A stretch of 6,360 nucleotides of DNA, taken from assembly GCA_038234045.1 (NCBI GenBank), contig JBBSUX010000205.1, forward strand, positions 1 through 6,360. The letters are read 5' to 3'. A model generated the notes under the pieces. The model was not told the DNA's origin, searched no databases, and was given only the letters and a program-made list of their open reading frames with translations. Origin of the DNA: JBBSUX01 sp038234045 (GTDB taxonomy: Bacteria > Pseudomonadota > Gammaproteobacteria > Burkholderiales > Burkholderiaceae_C). Made by a program: the position numbers and the translations under genes. This document shows, piece after piece, positions 5,668 through 6,360 of this stretch (positions are counted from its first letter, which is position 1; each line of letters opens with the position of its first letter).

Positions 5668-5689
5668 GTGGATTGCGCCAATAATCCAC
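5668..5689. promoter_or_regulatory. Perfect inverted repeat, likely operator in the LysR/DUF2917 divergent region
   Basis: GTGGATT (5668-5674) and AATCCAC (5683-5689) are perfect 7-bp arms around an 8-bp spacer. A second dyad, ATTG-CGC-CAAT (5672-5682), is nested in it. The site ends 19 bp before the DUF2917 start. It overlaps a weak minus-strand promoter, TTGGAC (5710-5705) and GATTAT (5686-5681) with an 18-bp spacer. The size and position suit binding by the neighbouring LysR-type protein, though the canonical T-N11-A spacing is not centred on the dyad. Confidence 0.4.
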
Positions 5690-5723
5690 GTGTCCGGGCG
5701 CCGGGTCCAATGAAAAGCAGCCA

Positions 5724-5738
5724 AGCGATTCATTCGCT
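5724..5738. promoter_or_regulatory. Second small dyad in the LysR/DUF2917 divergent region
   Basis: AGCGA (5724-5728) and TCGCT (5734-5738) are inverted around TTCAT. Just beyond, AATCCACG (5748-5755) repeats directly the AATCCACG at 5683-5690, 65 bp away. These may be further regulator half-sites in the 217-bp region 5650-5866, which holds no gene. Confidence 0.22.
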
Positions 5739-5866
5739 GGCAGCATCAATCCACGCGTTCCGTCCGGCTCCGCGCCTATTCATCTGCCCTGCCGATCGCC
5801 ATGCCTTCCACCACGCGCCCACTTGCCAACACTTTGCCCGCACCAGCACACACATCGGGTACGCCC

Positions 5867-6360
5867 ATGCGCATCCGGCCCATCGGCGTCGGTCACCTGC
5901 GTGCCTTCGAAGCCGTCGCACGGCACCTGAACTTTCGCGCGGCGTCGGAAGAACTGTCTCTGACCCAATCGGCCGTGAGCCGCCAGATCCAGGCGCTGGA
6001 GGACGATGTGGGAGCAGCCTTGTTCCTGCGCCACACCCGCGCGGTAGAGCTGACGACGGCAGGTGGCCAGCTGCTGCGTGCCGTCCTGCCGGGCGTGCAC
6101 AACATCGACAGCGCCGTGCGGCTGATACGTCAGAGCGCCGGGCGCGGCAGTGTTGCGATCAGCACCTGGGCCTCCTTCGCGTCGATGTGGCTGATTCCGC
6201 GGCTGGAGGCCTTCCAGCAGGCGCATCCGGACATCGATATCCGCATCGACGCCACCGACGTGGCGGTGGATCTGGATACCACCGACGTCGATCTGGCGCT
6301 GCGCTACGGTGTCCCGGCTCGCATCGACCGCAGCGGGGAGCGGCTCTTCGGCGAGCAGCT
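5867..6360 (+). CDS. LysR-type transcriptional regulator, GcvA-like (3' end beyond window)
   Basis: The first 164 residues of a LysR regulator; the gene runs off the right edge. The N-terminal winged helix-turn-helix is clear: 'HLRAFEAVARHLNFRAASEELSLTQSAVSRQIQALE' (10-45), then 'LFLRHTRAVELTTAGGQLL' (52-70). The effector domain begins near residue 94 with 'GSVAISTWASFASMWLIPRLEAFQQAHPDIDI' and 'DTTDVDLALRYG' (137-148), the pattern of GcvA-like members. Two ATGs are possible, 5867 and 5801. I prefer 5867: it gives the usual short lead into 'LRAFEA', and the extra 22 codons are Pro/Thr-rich with low third-position GC. Neither ATG has a good Shine-Dalgarno. It is divergent from DUF2917 with dyads between them, suggesting it regulates that gene and itself. 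The effector is unknown. Confidence 0.92.
   Translation, partial: MRIRPIGVGHLRAFEAVARHLNFRAASEELSLTQSAVSRQIQALEDDVGAALFLRHTRAVELTTAGGQLLRAVLPGVHNIDSAVRLIRQSAGRGSVAISTWASFASMWLIPRLEAFQQAHPDIDIRIDATDVAVDLDTTDVDLALRYGVPARIDRSGERLFGEQ

Noticed and set aside
5009..5749. 246-codon minus-strand frame over the BLUF end and DUF2917
   Set aside because: It is out of frame with the DUF2917 match, Arg/Ala-rich, and crosses two genes with clear assignments.
5780..6226. 148-codon minus-strand frame opposite the LysR gene
   Set aside because: The plus strand encodes an unmistakable LysR helix-turn-helix.
1..6360. CRISPR array, tRNA/rRNA, insertion sequence or prophage
   Set aside because: No regularly spaced repeats, structured RNA signatures, transposase-like frames or terminal inverted repeats were seen.

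Overview
The window is 6.36 kb of dense, GC-rich chromosomal DNA with short intergenic gaps and strongly GC-biased third codon positions. Gene content points to a betaproteobacterium of the order Burkholderiales: a GlmU with Comamonadaceae/Alcaligenaceae-like sequence, a DUF6279 lipoprotein, a DUF2917 protein beside a GcvA-type LysR regulator, and a short BLUF protein. The family assignment is inference. No mobile element, RNA gene or CRISPR array is visible.

Layout, left to right. (1) 67-555 (+): an Lrp/AsnC regulator behind an AT-rich leader with a promoter-like element and no clear Shine-Dalgarno. (2) 2993-598 (-): glmU, the bifunctional enzyme making UDP-GlcNAc, then a sensor-less cytosolic histidine kinase whose start overlaps the glmU stop by one base (TGATG), so the two look translationally coupled. 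The kinase converges on the Lrp gene across a hairpin-forming 42-bp gap. (3) 2992-3918 (+): a DUF6279 lipoprotein, divergent from glmU; the two start codons share the tetranucleotide CATG. (4) 4460-3936 (-): a general-stress protein of the pyridoxamine-phosphate-oxidase-like flavin-binding fold, 17 bp from the lipoprotein stop. (5) 4461-4786: the one long gene-free stretch. (6) about 4787-5173 (+): a single-domain BLUF (flavin blue-light sensor-type) protein with no ATG that covers the complete domain. (7) 5649-5218 (-): a DUF2917 protein. (8) 5867-6360 (+): a GcvA-like LysR regulator, cut by the window end and divergent from DUF2917 across a 217-bp region with inverted repeats.

Functionally, glmU links the left part to cell-envelope precursor synthesis, and the coupled kinase may place a signalling protein under glmU expression. 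The right half holds two flavin-fold proteins transcribed divergently and a regulator/target-like pair (LysR-DUF2917). The most unusual item is the BLUF protein. By exact spacing it keeps the photocycle tyrosine and flavin-binding asparagine, but has histidine in place of the normally invariant glutamine, and Phe and Ile in place of the Trp and Met further along. Its N-terminus also requires either a CTG start or a frameshift.
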